A stretch of DNA of 64,000 bases from Paramacrobiotus metropolitanus (taxonomy: Eukaryota; Tardigrada; Eutardigrada; Parachela; Macrobiotidae), in the NCBI RefSeq assembly GCF_019649055.1, contig NW_026570302.1, positions 186,001 to 250,000 on the forward strand, given 5' to 3'. Positions 34,730-45,902 of this stretch are shown here, piece by piece. The translations under genes and the position numbers were made by a program. Under the pieces are notes generated by a model, which searched no databases, had not been told where the DNA came from, and worked only from the letters and a program-made list of their open reading frames with translations. Numbering within the stretch: the stretch's first letter is position 1; every line of letters starts with the position of its first letter.

Positions 34730-37377
34730 TCATAACCTGTCGACATCTTTTGCCAGCTGCATGAGGAAGTGCAGCGCAATGCGTGACAACTTCTCCACCT
34801 GCAATCCTTGCAGCCCATCCACGCACCACTGTTTTCCGAGGTAATGCAATGAGGAGCGCGGATCAGCTGTCTGCGTCGCATGCAGCAACTGCAAAACGAC
34901 ACACTAAGTTGCACTTTTTTGATGATCACGTTGACATTATCAAGGGAAGTTACCCGGTACATAGGTTGAAATTCATGTACATCCACGGGAATTGCGCTTT
35001 CACATTTCCAAACAGTGTTTTGGACTGCTTTTTGACATTGAATAGCCAAAATATTTGTGTACATAGGCGTGAACTCCGTTTTCTCACGCAACATCCGGTT
35101 ACGGAGTTTTGAGGATGACAAAATCCCAAACCGTTTGCATGGATTCAAGTGTAACAAAAGTCTCATTAGGGACCTGATCTCCAATTTTTGCACGTACTTG
35201 CACATAAGCATGAAGATCGTTCTTACACCGGTCCAGACTTCCACGATTTCTTTCAAATTTAAATGATTTTTTCTAAATTTTGAAATCCATGTGAAAAGCA
35301 GGCTACAGCAGTGGATCGGTGCATTAACGATCTAGATCTTCATGGTTACGTATGAGCATTTAGTGCAAAGGAGGTCCATAATGAGACTTCTGGTACACCT
35401 GAATGTATTTGAACTTTTGGAAATTTGTTATTTTTAACCATACAACCGGATGCTTCGCGTGAAAAGGAGTTCACGCCCGTGTATAAAAATCATCCGGCTA
35501 CACATGTCAAAAAACAACCTAAAAGAGTGCTTGGAAGTGCGCGAAAGCGAAATTCCCGTGGATACATACGAAGTAAGTGCCATGTACCGGGTCACTTTCC
35601 TTAAAAAACCACCTTAAAAAACCACTGCACATTCTTAGAGTTCTGTCACACTTCACAGTTTACCCTGCAAGCCATTCTTTGGTAGTATCGAAACTTGCGA
35701 TCTTCGTCCGGCACATCCGTAATACGGGCCAACGACGTCCGCAGTCCGCGCAGCTGGTCCTCGCTCGGCATCGGCAAACCCGCCTCCAATGCTCCCCACA
35801 CCGCGCCGGCCAGATCATCGTTCACTGGAAGACGCGCAGCGGAAATCTGGACAGCAAGTTTAAACACGCCCGGCGCCAGGTTAAGCGATAATATAAAACG
35901 GCATCGGCTCAACCGTACCGCATCGCAGGGAAGACATCGACAGGCCGCAATAAACTCATCCAAGGAACTGTCCTCCCTGTCTCCTAGCCGGACGGCGGCC
36001 AGTACCGCTTCAGCAAGCTGCATCGTACATTGTGCCATCCTGTCGCTGCACTTGAAATTCACAACACAAGCATGGTGCACGAGATACACCTCGGACAAAT
36101 GCACTCTGGGAGTCGCTTCCTGAACATACCGCACTATATCCGTCATTTTCAGGAAACTACTCATTTGTCCGCAGTCACTGAACGGTGCCGGTGGGTTGGC
36201 CTGAATGAGGCGGCGCGTGGATGGCCGCAAGCATTTGAAGATAGGTGCAGTTAGATTGTAGTCACGCAGCTCCTGAGCATCCAGTTTCCGAGATCCCGTA
36301 ACGATGTTGGTAGTCAGCAGAGGGGACTGCATGATAGAAGCCCAGTCGGGGCACACACCGCGCAGTGAATTCTGCGTCAGCGTGTCGAGATGGGAGAACA
36401 CCTCCAGCCACACATCTACTGGCAATACACTAATATCGTCTGAACTGTCAAATTCCGTTGACGGAGATTTAGACATAGCCAAAACGTATGCAAGATACAT
36501 AGCGACCATATGCGGAAATTCTTCCATCCCCTGTAGCAAACACAATCTCGGAATGCAATAAAACTGTAGAGTGCTAGAAAGTAGAAACAAAGCAGACTGC
36601 AGTACTTACAGCTGATTGCCTCGCAAATTCTTCTTCGGCTTCTTCTAACTCATAGCACTTAAAGCGTCCTTCAAGATACCATAAAAATCCATCCCTGATA
36701 TCAACCAGTGCAATTTCCCTTTCGTTCGCATAGTTACAACAACGGAACTCATTCGCCAGCGTTTTCCGCAGATTATTTAAAGAAATCGACCAATATTTCT
36801 TCGCTAACTTAATTCGGTGCATCACGAAAGAATGCTTGTCAACTCGACTTCCTACACGATGGCTAAGGGTAACGCGGTGGCTAGAGCTCTGCATTGAAAC
36901 GCCGTATTCACTGCGAAATTCTCTCTGCTGTTGTTGGTTTTCAACCCTGCCCCACCAAGTCGTCGGAACTCTTGGACGGATTCGCGTAGCGGGTACGATG
37001 TCTGCACCTGACAAGTTGTTGCCCCAGTTGACGACAACGGCGTCGTACGACTCATGGTTTCTGCCACGCGCCAGATTGATCATTTCTGCAGGAAACCACT
37101 TCCATCGACTGGAACCAGACTCACGCATCAATACTTCCACGGGAATGAGCAATTGTGGATGGGCATACACACTAGCTATATCCATCCCGTACGGATGACT
37201 AGATCTCGTTGTCAAAAAGACATTGCTGTCAAAAGGAAAAAATCGACGTCGTCCCGTGGGACATAAGAAATCCACGAAAAACCCGTTGTCAGCCAGGTCT
37301 ATCACGCGTCCGTAACGCACTAGACCGTCGGCGCCCACAACATCCACGCTGTTTACTTGCAGGAGTCCGTTGAACAT
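34730..37377 (-). CDS. array unit 4: Agenet/Tudor-like + F-box protein, intact
   Basis: Three exons, complement(join(34730..34888, 35664..36530, 36610..37377)), phase 0, encode 597 residues. Exon 1 (1-256) starts MFNGLLQVNSVDVVGADG and has LVRYGRVIDLADNGFFVDF, GRRRFFPFDSNVFL, VEVLMRESGSSRWKWFPAEM, ADIVPATRIRPR and IALVDIRDGFLWYLEG. Exon 2 (257-545): F-box VLPVDVWLEVFSHLDTLTQN, RGVCPDWASIMQSPLL, then IFKCLRPSTRRLIQ and FIAACRCLPCDAVRLSRC. Exon 3: SSLHYLGKQWCVDGLQGLQV. The F-to-cap intron (34889-35663) hosts a foldback element. The Tudor-to-F-box intron is only 79 bases. It is closest to units 6, 8 and 10 in the Tudor module. Confidence 0.78.
34940..35606. mobile_element. foldback/MITE-like element with long inverted arms (copy B), in an intron of unit 4
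   Basis: The left arm (34940-35104) and the reverse complement of the right arm (35441-35606) share blocks in order: ACCCGGTACAT, ATCCACGGGAATT, CGCTTTC, a poly-T tract leading into TTTTTTGACAT, GGCGTGAACTCC and CATCCGGTT. The arms are about 165 bases and diverged; the middle (about 340 bases) encodes nothing recognised. It belongs to the same family as copies at 7150, 18430 and 46131. Confidence 0.7.
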
Positions 37378-38448
37378 AGTGAAATGTTACTAAAAAAGTT
37401 ACCGTGTTACCGTAAAAGCCTGCGAAAGGAGGCTCAAACGACAAAACTCAACAAAATTTGCGGACTATTGGACTAACAATAATATTATAAAAGCAAAACA
37501 GTGCTGAGTAAGAGTAAGTGAGCACTGTTAAGTACTTTGAACAATCTCGGCACGGCTGTGAACGGGTGAAATCGAAAGACGTGATTAAGCCACAAGGCAG
37601 ACTACGGTACGCTACGCCGTTGTGTAATGTACACAGAACCCAGTGCACTGAAGTTGACTGAACAGTGTACTTATGTACCAACCACCAAGCCGTCCGGAAT
37701 ATGATAAAAATTAATATGTGCAAAAAACACGGGCTTCACGTGCGTAATTTGCGGTTAGTTTCAAGGAATCTTCTTCGTTTTAAAATTTCCGCTCAATTTT
37801 ATATTTTACTATGCAGAATTTTCACGTTATAGTCTAGTCAAGTTTCGCTAAATGGTTTGTTAAAATCGCTAAGTTGCGTTATTATATTTCAAATTTGCAT
37901 AGGTCAAGTTTCGTCCAGTTTTCCAAAAGCGCTGAAAATTTGCGTTTCGCTACTAAAATCTTGACGATTTTCCAACTTCAATTTGAAAGCAGCTGCTTTT
38001 TTGAAAATTCACAACCCTGACACCCGTTGTACGGCTAAGTTTAGACTCCATAAAATAATTTTCTGGGGCATATTCCATAATTAGCGATGCGGCTAGATTC
38101 TAGAATAACCGGTAGGCTTACAGCCTTATATGAAGGATTATTTACCGCGTACATATAGTACAGATAACAAATATACTTAGTATATCAACTGTGGAGTTTG
38201 GAAAGGTGCGAAAACAATGCTAAAATAAGAGTTACAAGTAAGACAACAAGGATTGATAGCGTTAGCGCATAATAATTATGATAGTGAATCACTAACTCCA
38301 CGAGACTATTAACTAACTCCACGAGACTGTAATCACTATTAGTGATTACAGAATTACTGCATGCACGCATAATTAGTAATTATTAATAGTGATTACAGAA
38401 TTACTGCAGACGAAGCGCAGTTTTACAATCCTGCTGCGTGCCTCATTG
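37378..38448. other. spacer between units 4 and 5 with short local duplications
   Basis: No gene. Near 38290-38330 the phrase CTAACTCCACGAGACT is repeated. Near 38340-38410 AGTGATTACAGAATTACTGCA occurs twice within about 60 bases, recording small tandem duplications. Confidence 0.5.
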
Positions 38449-41400
38449 TCAGTCAGGAAAGTAATCATCAAGTATGTGCAGAGCTAATGGACTCAGCAGC
38501 GAGACATCCAAGTGCCTCAGGTCCACGCCCTCCCAGTGCTGCGGTTGGCCGTTAGGATGAACGCTGCTGAACCTGAAGAGCAAGAAAACCGCTGCGTTAT
38601 AACCACACTAAAAACGACACTTTTGCTTGTTAGCTCACAGGGTGAGGAACTGACGGATGCCGGTCCACTGATCGGGGTATTTCAGTGAGTAGTCCCAGCA
38701 CGAATGCCGCCACCTGACCTTTGCGTAGATCTTCCGACCAACGGCCGGACAGTTATTGTTGACGGCGGCGATGAAGCGTCGACTCTGCTCGGCTGGCGTC
38801 TCCGTGCAGCCGAAACGCAGAAACGGAATCCGCACATTCAAGTGGACTCTACCATCGTACGGCGTCTCCATCTTGCGGTCTTCTTCCAGCCAGGTCGTGT
38901 CGGCGCTGTCATTGTGCAATAGGACCCGGAGCAGTGAACAGCTTCCTGACGGAATGGACGCGGCGTAGTTGACGAGCAGCAGCTGTTCACATACGGATAA
39001 CCACGACGTCAGCTGCCGGCATTCGTACTGCCTCGTTGCAGCATCCCTGGTGATATTACTAAAAGCCTTTCCCTCATTTGTCTCCGGGTCATCTCCGCCA
39101 TTCTTGATGATGATCAGTGGCAGGCGGATGTCCCTCACTCGCAGAATGTTTGTGCTGTTTGATAAAGCCAGCCGGATATGGAACGCGTCAATGTCAAAGT
39201 GACGACCCTGTCTATCGTCCGTAAAGGTCACGCTGCGAGTGCGTTGCGAAGGGTAAACGTTCAGCAGTGTGACCAGTTTGTGCGCGAAACGGACATATCC
39301 GCCGGCGGCGAAAGGTCCTCCAGAACAGAGCGGACCGACATCGAGAACGAGGTGCTTGTCTGCTACGGGCTCGTGCAAAAGGGACCGCCACAGCGCGCAG
39401 ACCCTGCGGAAGAAGTGATAACCCAAGTTGTCTGCACGCATAGAATTAAAAACGAAACACGATTTTAATAGTCTAACCGGTGTATCCTGGTATAGCGAGT
39501 AATGATATCCAGATCATACAGAGTGCAGGCTAACACCGGAAGCGGCAGATCGTTGATGTTGGCCTCTTCGACATCTGCAAGAGCTGCACTTAATCACGCT
39601 ACCACTCTAAGCACGGTTCGGCTTTTTATTTTCAGACAGAAGAGTTTGTTCTAGATGGCTAATAATAAAATAATGATAATATTTTGATCGTTCTCGCCTT
39701 ATGCTCGCTTTAAATTAGTAGTTCAGTTTTTCTCTTCATTCTGCATTGCGACCTACAATAACTTCGTTAATTCTCGTGATTAAGAAGAATAATATGTAAT
39801 TTTGTAGTGCAATTAGACCGTTTTATGTGTGAACTGTACATACGCGGCATGCCGACATCGTACAGAGGAGTAACGGTAAACATAACCAAGCGATGTCGCG
39901 ATGCATAGTCACGAAATACAAGTACTGTAGTGGCTCGCACATCTTGTACCACAGAGTTGGTGTACGGGAAAAATGTGCATCCAATATACACACTCTAACC
40001 GGGCAAAACGCACGATTCCCAGTTGGCGTGCATTGATAAATTTCTGATGTTTCTCAACTTCTGGTCTGGAGAACCTTCTTGAATATTGTAAGGTACTTTA
40101 TTGGTCAAATCAATGCCTCAATACACCAATTTCAAGAAAAAAAAACACGCTAAACTATAACAGAAAAATTTCGTTCAGCTTATCCAGTCCTTCCATCGTG
40201 CCCAGCACTGACGCCGCATTTCCCCGTTGAATTTCTATGGACAATCGCTGCCGCAGAAATTCGTGCGAGCGTGCTTCTCCGGTGTGCTGCTGCAGTCTTT
40301 TTCCCAGTTCTTTGATGATGGCGATCGCCGACGGTCCCCACGGGCCCAGTGTTTCGAAGGCGATCGGGACGAATAGGTAGCGGCCAACCAGATAGGAATA
40401 TAGTCCTGATTTCCGTAACTCTGCTTGCATGGCGGCCGCTCCGGCTGTGGTGGAAGTGGCCTTGACATGTGAAAGCGCAACAGTGTCTACACAGGTCACG
40501 TCCCAAGCGAGGCATAATCCGCGTAATCTTGAATATTCGTTCAAGATTATGCCGCGAGGCATAATCTTGAATATTAAAAAAATTAGAGTTCTAATAATTA
40601 TTAATTAAATTTATGCTCAAAAGCAGCCATTAACTTAAATCTTTGCTGTCAGCTCGAATTCAAACACTGATTTGTTGTGGTTTTTGGGGTGCCCCTGCAG
40701 AGTGAGGGGTACGTTCAGCAATCAGCGTCAACATTCTACAGCTACAGAACAATTCGAGTTCTCAGATACAGAGCTTCTTTTCTAAGGTGAATTACAATTT
40801 TAAAGAAAATGTTTGATTCTGGACAGATTCAGAAGGAGAGTTCATCTTGAAGTCAAATCAAGCATTATTTCGTAGGCGTGCATTTTGCCCGGTTAGAGTG
40901 TGTATATTGGATGCACATTTTTCCCGTACACCAACTCTGTGGTACAAGATGTGCGAGCCACTACAGTAATACCGATATTCTATATATGATCGAGCAATGC
41001 AGCCGTATGCTGAACAAGGAGGTAATGCTCGTAGTATAAATGTTAGATTTCTTATGGACCACGTCGCATATTAAGTACAGAACGGTATGTAAGTACTCAG
41101 TTATGATGCACACATTATGTATCACGGACTGCTAATTTACCAGGGTAGCGTCACCGGTACCCCTCTGAGAAAAATTTCATTTTTTGCAGGATTGCAGAGT
41201 AACACTAGGGTATGCTTAAAAAATAGTTTCATCTGCCATGGTCAGTAGGGTGTGGCCAAACAGAATTTAGAAGTTAAAAATTTGCTATGTTATAGCTTAT
41301 GGCCATTGGCCAATGCATTGCTTCGTACTTTAAGCACATTTACGATTTGATACAAACCACTTCACTTGGTATCGTACGAGGCTTATGTACGCTGAGTGTT

Positions 41401-42678
41401 CTCGGCTTCGCGTTTCTGAAACGGGCTAGTAGATGACAGTTAATTATTTTTAATTTTGGAGAGGTGACGCTGCCCTGGTTAGTATGAAGGATTCTCGCGA
41501 GGAAGATGATGATATTATAATAAAAATATGATAGAAAAATAAGAATTTTATATTGTGGCTTTCAAAGGACATTGCGCATTCAGCCGGCTAAACGGTTAAT
41601 AGAATGCCGGACACGACTGTGTGAGCGATCAGGTATTAATTGAATAATAATGAATAACACTGAATAATAATGATAGCCAATACAGTAATAATTATCATCA
41701 CACAGTGAGTGATAGGAATGCGAGAAACACTGGTTAGTAAAGATAACAGAAAGAATATTTATTTTTAACGCACTGCGACTGGTCGGTAATCCATTACTCA
41801 CCAGGCTGAGTTGTGCCGGGTCCACGATTCCATGTGGTGATGATACCGGCGTCCAAAGATTTCGGATGAGCGAGGCAGTCCTTGCAAGCTTGCGTCAGGG
41901 ACTCTGCATTCCAAAACATACTGTGCCTGGCGGCGTCGCCGTGCAGCTCGGCGCAGACAAAGGTCACCTTATCGGTCCCCACTCGCGCGAACACCCGACA
42001 ACCCGCATTTAGCTCATATTCCAAATTGTGCGTCTGACAGTAGAGACGAATGCTGTTCTTCTTATCAAATTGTTCGAACCGTTCAAACCGACAACTATCG
42101 GTGCACACACGGTTATCACGGCCAAACGTAAAGCGGCACGTCAGCGCCAAATAATTGGGCAGGAAGTCCACTGAACGCAGCATATGCGCCTGATCGAAGG
42201 CAACTGTGTGCTTGTGGTATTCGAGTCCGTCAGGCCGGCTGAAAATGCTAAGATCTTGGCCAGGAACCGGCAGTCGGGCGGCAAACAACGAACGATGGAC
42301 GAAGGACAGGCTGGTTGCATCATTTGAATGGTCTTTATGCAGGCGCACTGCGAAGAAGATATCAAGCACGCTTCCGATGATCGTTCCGGGACGAAAAACC
42401 AGTGGGCCGTTTTCGGCATTGCGTACCGCCACCGGCAAGGGCGAGTCCGCATGTCGAAAGCTGCAAATGACAGTGTGTGGCCAGAGATGTTGGGAGTGGA
42501 TCCACTGGGCATTGACGGTGCCAGCGTCAAAGTCAACGAAGAAATTGTGACCGTCAACGTCCTGCACGTAGCCTAGCCACCACTGGTTATTGTCACGCCG
42601 CACCAGCACCGTGTTCCCGTAGTTCACTTCCCGGCGACCCGCGTATAATTGACGAAGGTACAAAGGTGCTGCGATCAT
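38449..42678 (-). CDS. array unit 5: divergent Agenet/Tudor-like + F-box protein
   Basis: Four exons, complement(join(38449..38572, 38639..39403, 39478..39574, 41802..42678)), encode 620 residues; junction phases 1, 2 and 2 all agree. Exon 1 (1-292) is a distant version of the Tudor-like module: NTVLVRRDNNQWWLGYV, VDGHNFFVDFDAG, PLPVAVRNAENGPLVFRPG. The F-box is split by a 74-base intron: INDLPLPVLACTLYDLDI then RVCALWRSLLHEPV. The last exon is a diverged cap, HWEGVDLRHLDVSLLSPL then ALHILDDYF, lacking the usual W-C-V-D. It differs from all other units in intron number and phase, so it may be an old branch of the family. The first intron contains a 1-kb inverted-repeat element. The exon joins are my inference; no base disables them. 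Confidence 0.6.
39923..40968. mobile_element. TA-flanked inverted-repeat element carrying a reverse-transcriptase tail
   Basis: Inverted repeats of 90 bases (39925-40014 and 40877-40966) match at all but one position. Both begin CTGTAGTGGCTCGCACATC at the outer edge and are bounded by TA, as in Tc1/mariner-type insertions. The interior carries a minus-strand retrotransposon fragment (40155-40562) and no transposase, so the element is non-autonomous. It sits in the first intron of unit 5. The near-identity of the arms points to recent activity or gene conversion. Confidence 0.85.
40155..40562 (-). pseudogene. C-terminal fragment of a retrotransposon reverse transcriptase polyprotein
   Basis: 135 residues resembling the C-terminal end that follows reverse transcriptase in many metazoan retroelement polyproteins: LCLAWDVTCVDTVALSHV, TTAGAAAMQAEL, FVPIAFETLGPWGPSA, GKRLQQHTGEARSHEFL, LSIEIQRGNAASVLGTM. 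The reverse-transcriptase catalytic part itself is absent. It lies wholly between the inverted repeats of the 39923-40968 element, as a captured or nested piece. An imperfect palindrome (AATCTTGAATATTC and its complement) marks its 5' edge near 40530-40570. Confidence 0.75.
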
Positions 42679-43527
42679 GTTGCTCGGAAATTAGCAGCCG
42701 CAACCGATTGCGTTCAAAGTCGCTCACCAAGGTTTACCGAAAACAGCTAAAAAGAGTAAAGACTTACGTAAATTTAATTCTGTTCCCAAAATGTACATGA
42801 GTTTCCAAAAACAGACCAGCGCTGAACTGCTAAAAAAAACAGTCTTTATTGCGACTTCCTTTCCCTATTACATAATTATAAAGTTAAGATTCGCAGGCAC
42901 GCAGGCCCGTGGCGCTATCATTTACGGTTGCGAAGATGTAACAAAATAAGTGTGTCAGGTAGACGATCGCGCTGGGGTCTATGCATAAAACCCAAAACCC
43001 ACGTAAAAATAACTAATTCTTGAAAACTTTATTACTAAAGTTAATATTAAGGAAAGAAAAAATTTAATAAGGAAGTGCTATTATAATTATATAATTAAAA
43101 CAGTGCGCAATAAAGGTAAAGTGGGAGAACATGTAGCAAGTCGAACCGCTATAACCATAGCATTTCACAACAATAAAATTCCATGTTTGCATCATTCATT
43201 AATCGAAAAAAATACATGGAGGCTGCCGTTTACTAGTAGCTGCTCTGTGCTCACTCGGAAAAAAAATTTACTTTTTATAAAAGGAGCAGCTGCGGCCAAA
43301 ATATTGTATCTGGTCGCGGAGCAAAGGGCACAAAAGGTTTATTCAATTGTGGGTCGGAAGGTCACCACTCACCAGTGTCTCCCGGCGTTAGGAGGAGATG
43401 CAGACGATAGTTCTTTAACTAGTTACCTAGCCGTGCCTTCACATTAGCCATTGACAATGACGCGCTTTCCGTCCACTGCTTTTTAAGCGGTTCAACTTGC
43501 GCAGCGGTACCGAACGATATAGCGTCA
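42679..43527. other. upstream region of unit 5
   Basis: Probable promoter side of unit 5. No gene or repeat is recognised. Confidence 0.45.
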
Positions 43528-44067
43528 TCAGGTAAACGACTTCACGAAGAATACACAGTCAGAACAGCAAGTGACAAAATGATTACAGAAATACTGCTGA
43601 GAAGTAGTTGAGTAAGAACTAGATTGTTCTGTTAGCTGCATTATATAGTTCGTAGCAGTAGCAGACATGTGACACCAATGTCTTCCGGGCAGTGCTGGTT
43701 TGAATATACAGATACAGGCAGGGAATGAAATACAACCTGAAAATTTAGCTGTATAAGACAGCATAATCCGTAATCCAAACTCTGTTACTGCTTGGAGGAG
43801 GAACACAATAACGACGCCGAGTATTCTTCGAAAGTTGGCAGTTAAGTCTGGTCCAGTATCCAACGGCCTTTTCATTCCCGTTTCAACAAAATAAATGTAT
43901 TGGCTTAATTTGGTGAGAACAAAGCTTAAGGCGCCAACAATCAACGACTGGCGAAAAAGATAGCACGTAGACAGACAGAGTCCGGACAAAGGCTTTCCTG
44001 TGTGGCCATAAATCTTAATCAATCTTACCTTGTCCATTTTACTCCCCCGTTGTCCGCGCTTATACAT
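43528..44067 (-). CDS. hypothetical membrane-type open frame
   Basis: One open frame of 179 residues from an ATG at 44067, with a second ATG at 44037. Two hydrophobic segments are visible (FRQSLIVGALSFVL about residues 38-52, and ILGVVIVFLLQAV about 81-93). I recognise no domain. The last third is serine/threonine- and cysteine-rich without pattern, and a GT near the middle of the frame (CAGGTTGTA) could be a splice donor, in which case only about the first 110 residues are coding. It may equally be a chance open frame in a gene-poor stretch. Confidence 0.25.
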   Translation of the reverse strand: MYKRGQRGSKMDKVRLIKIYGHTGKPLSGLCLSTCYLFRQSLIVGALSFVLTKLSQYIYFVETGMKRPLDTGPDLTANFRRILGVVIVFLLQAVTEFGLRIMLSYTAKFSGCISFPACICIFKPALPGRHWCHMSATATNYIMQLTEQSSSYSTTSQQYFCNHFVTCCSDCVFFVKSFT

Positions 44068-45902
44068 GGTGCGCTCTCGAGAGGAAAGTACAGTAATTGA
44101 ATTTGATTGAGGTATTGTTTCTCACTACTCCAGACTGATGCTAATCGGATAAAAAATACCGGGCGCGGGGCACAGTGGCCAAGAAAGTACAAAGATATGC
44201 ACCATAAATGCTTGATCGCAGTGATACGCGAATCCGCTTACTCTGGCATCGCTCCTCCCGCTCATAATTTGTTTAAAAATTTGGTTAATGCCTTTTTTCA
44301 AAGGAAATAAGTTCAGAGTGTTTCTTAGTCCATCCAGTGTATCTGTTTCCGTTCGATTTACATCACTTTTTCAGTTTGTTTCTCTTTCACACACTGTCGA
44401 AGCGAATGGTGACCTTCTTTTTATACGCCGGTTGTGCAGTTGCAGGATGCCGCAGATAACTAGTACCGATGTAAATTCAGTATCGACAGAGGCGGACAGA
44501 CCATTTTTGAATGCACTTCACAGTTCACAGTCACACCTAGAGTAGTTGGCTAAATAATACATAATTCAGTGTTTGTTGGCAACATACATTGAGACTAAGT
44601 TATGTATATAAATATTTAGCCAAGTAGATGTGCGACCTTGCGCTCCGAAAATACTGATGGCGAGTAAAAAATTCACCCAATCTGCGTATTCAATCTTGAT
44701 GCCCAGTTTGTTGACTTCTTACATATACAGCCCTGCCAAGCCAAGTGGGGGCAGTCAAAAAAATTCCTCAGTTTCTGTCACTAAAGTCTACATTTTTCTG
44801 TTATTTTTTCCCCGAATGTTCATGGTCTGCAGCATCTTTTACAATTATGTTTCTATGCAAAAAGCTGAGACACATGGAACAGGAATCAAATTTGAAGTTT
44901 TATATTTCTTGCAAAAATCGTGTTGCTTAATGAGAAATCTAAGCTTCAACTCAATAAAATTTTATAAATTATGGGAGGTTGAGAACTGCAAACTGATACC
45001 GAAGTTTTCTAAAGGTCTCTTCCTAGCTTCCGTTTACACAAAAACATTTCGCTCGAAATGAACAGTGTTCTAGGAAACCACATTCTACGGCAGGTCATTT
45101 CTAACATACATGTCTATGGGAGACTCAACTTGTTGTAAGGTCACCTCGAGCACGGATCACGCAAAGTAACTCTACTATACGGTAATGGACACCTTTTGGG
45201 TACCTCAACAGTTTTCGATAAATACTCTTTAAAGTTCCTATTTGTGAATTTCTTACAAGAGAATTTATTAGCATCCCAAAATTCCCTCCCACCCTATTCC
45301 CTTAATCACTTTCTGGCTACATAGTGGCACACCTAGGAGTTACAGTTGTATTGTCGGCAGATCCGTAATAAAAAGTTACCCTAGAAAATGGCAAAAATAA
45401 AAACAAAACGATGAGCACAAATATTTTTAAATTTGTTTTGTGCAACTGCCCCGACTTGGCTTGGCAGGGCTGTATTAATTGTTTTCATTTCTTCTTACTT
45501 TTTTTTGTATTTGTTCTTTTGTGGTATTGTTGGTTGTACTGTTTTCTCTTCGTAGTACATACAATTTAATACAAATGGCAAAATTACCATTACTGCCGAT
45601 CTGTGTAGTAATTATAACCAGTTTTAATAAAAGCATCTTTATTCCGCTAATCATAATCCAGCTGCAACCGGCTTCCCGCACCTCGTGCCTGCATAGGACT
45701 ATCATTTGGCAACAAAAGCAAATCGTTACGTAATATGTAAGCAAGCACTTCTAACGTTACACACTTCATCGAAGGTCCGAAACCAATCGGGAGAAACAGA
45801 ATCTGCCATCATCCTTCAAATGCAACGAAAGGTGCATTCGAATCTCGTTCCTGAGGCATCGCTCCTCATCCCAGCATCTCCATCCAATATCCCATATAAA
45901 TT
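44068..45902. other. spacer containing a TA-flanked MITE
   Basis: No gene is supported. The inverted-repeat element at 44726-45474 occupies most of the middle. The remainder shows nothing recognisable. Confidence 0.5.
44726..45474. mobile_element. MITE, Tc1/mariner-like, 745 bp between TA dinucleotides
   Basis: Terminal inverted repeats of 28 bases (44728-44755 and 45445-45472), beginning CAGCCCTGCCAAGCCAAGT and ending GGGGCAGT, differ at one base. Each is bordered on the outside by TA, the expected target duplication. Open frames inside are short and match no transposase, so this is a non-autonomous copy. Its ends differ from the 39923 element, so a second family is present. Confidence 0.85.

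Noticed and set aside
34600-35256. A 218-codon minus-strand open frame as a gene
   Set aside because: It overlaps the real cap exon of unit 4 in another frame and continues into a foldback repeat arm.
44630-45061. A 143-codon plus-strand open frame as a gene
   Set aside because: It runs across the left end of a MITE, has no recognisable domain and an unlikely composition.
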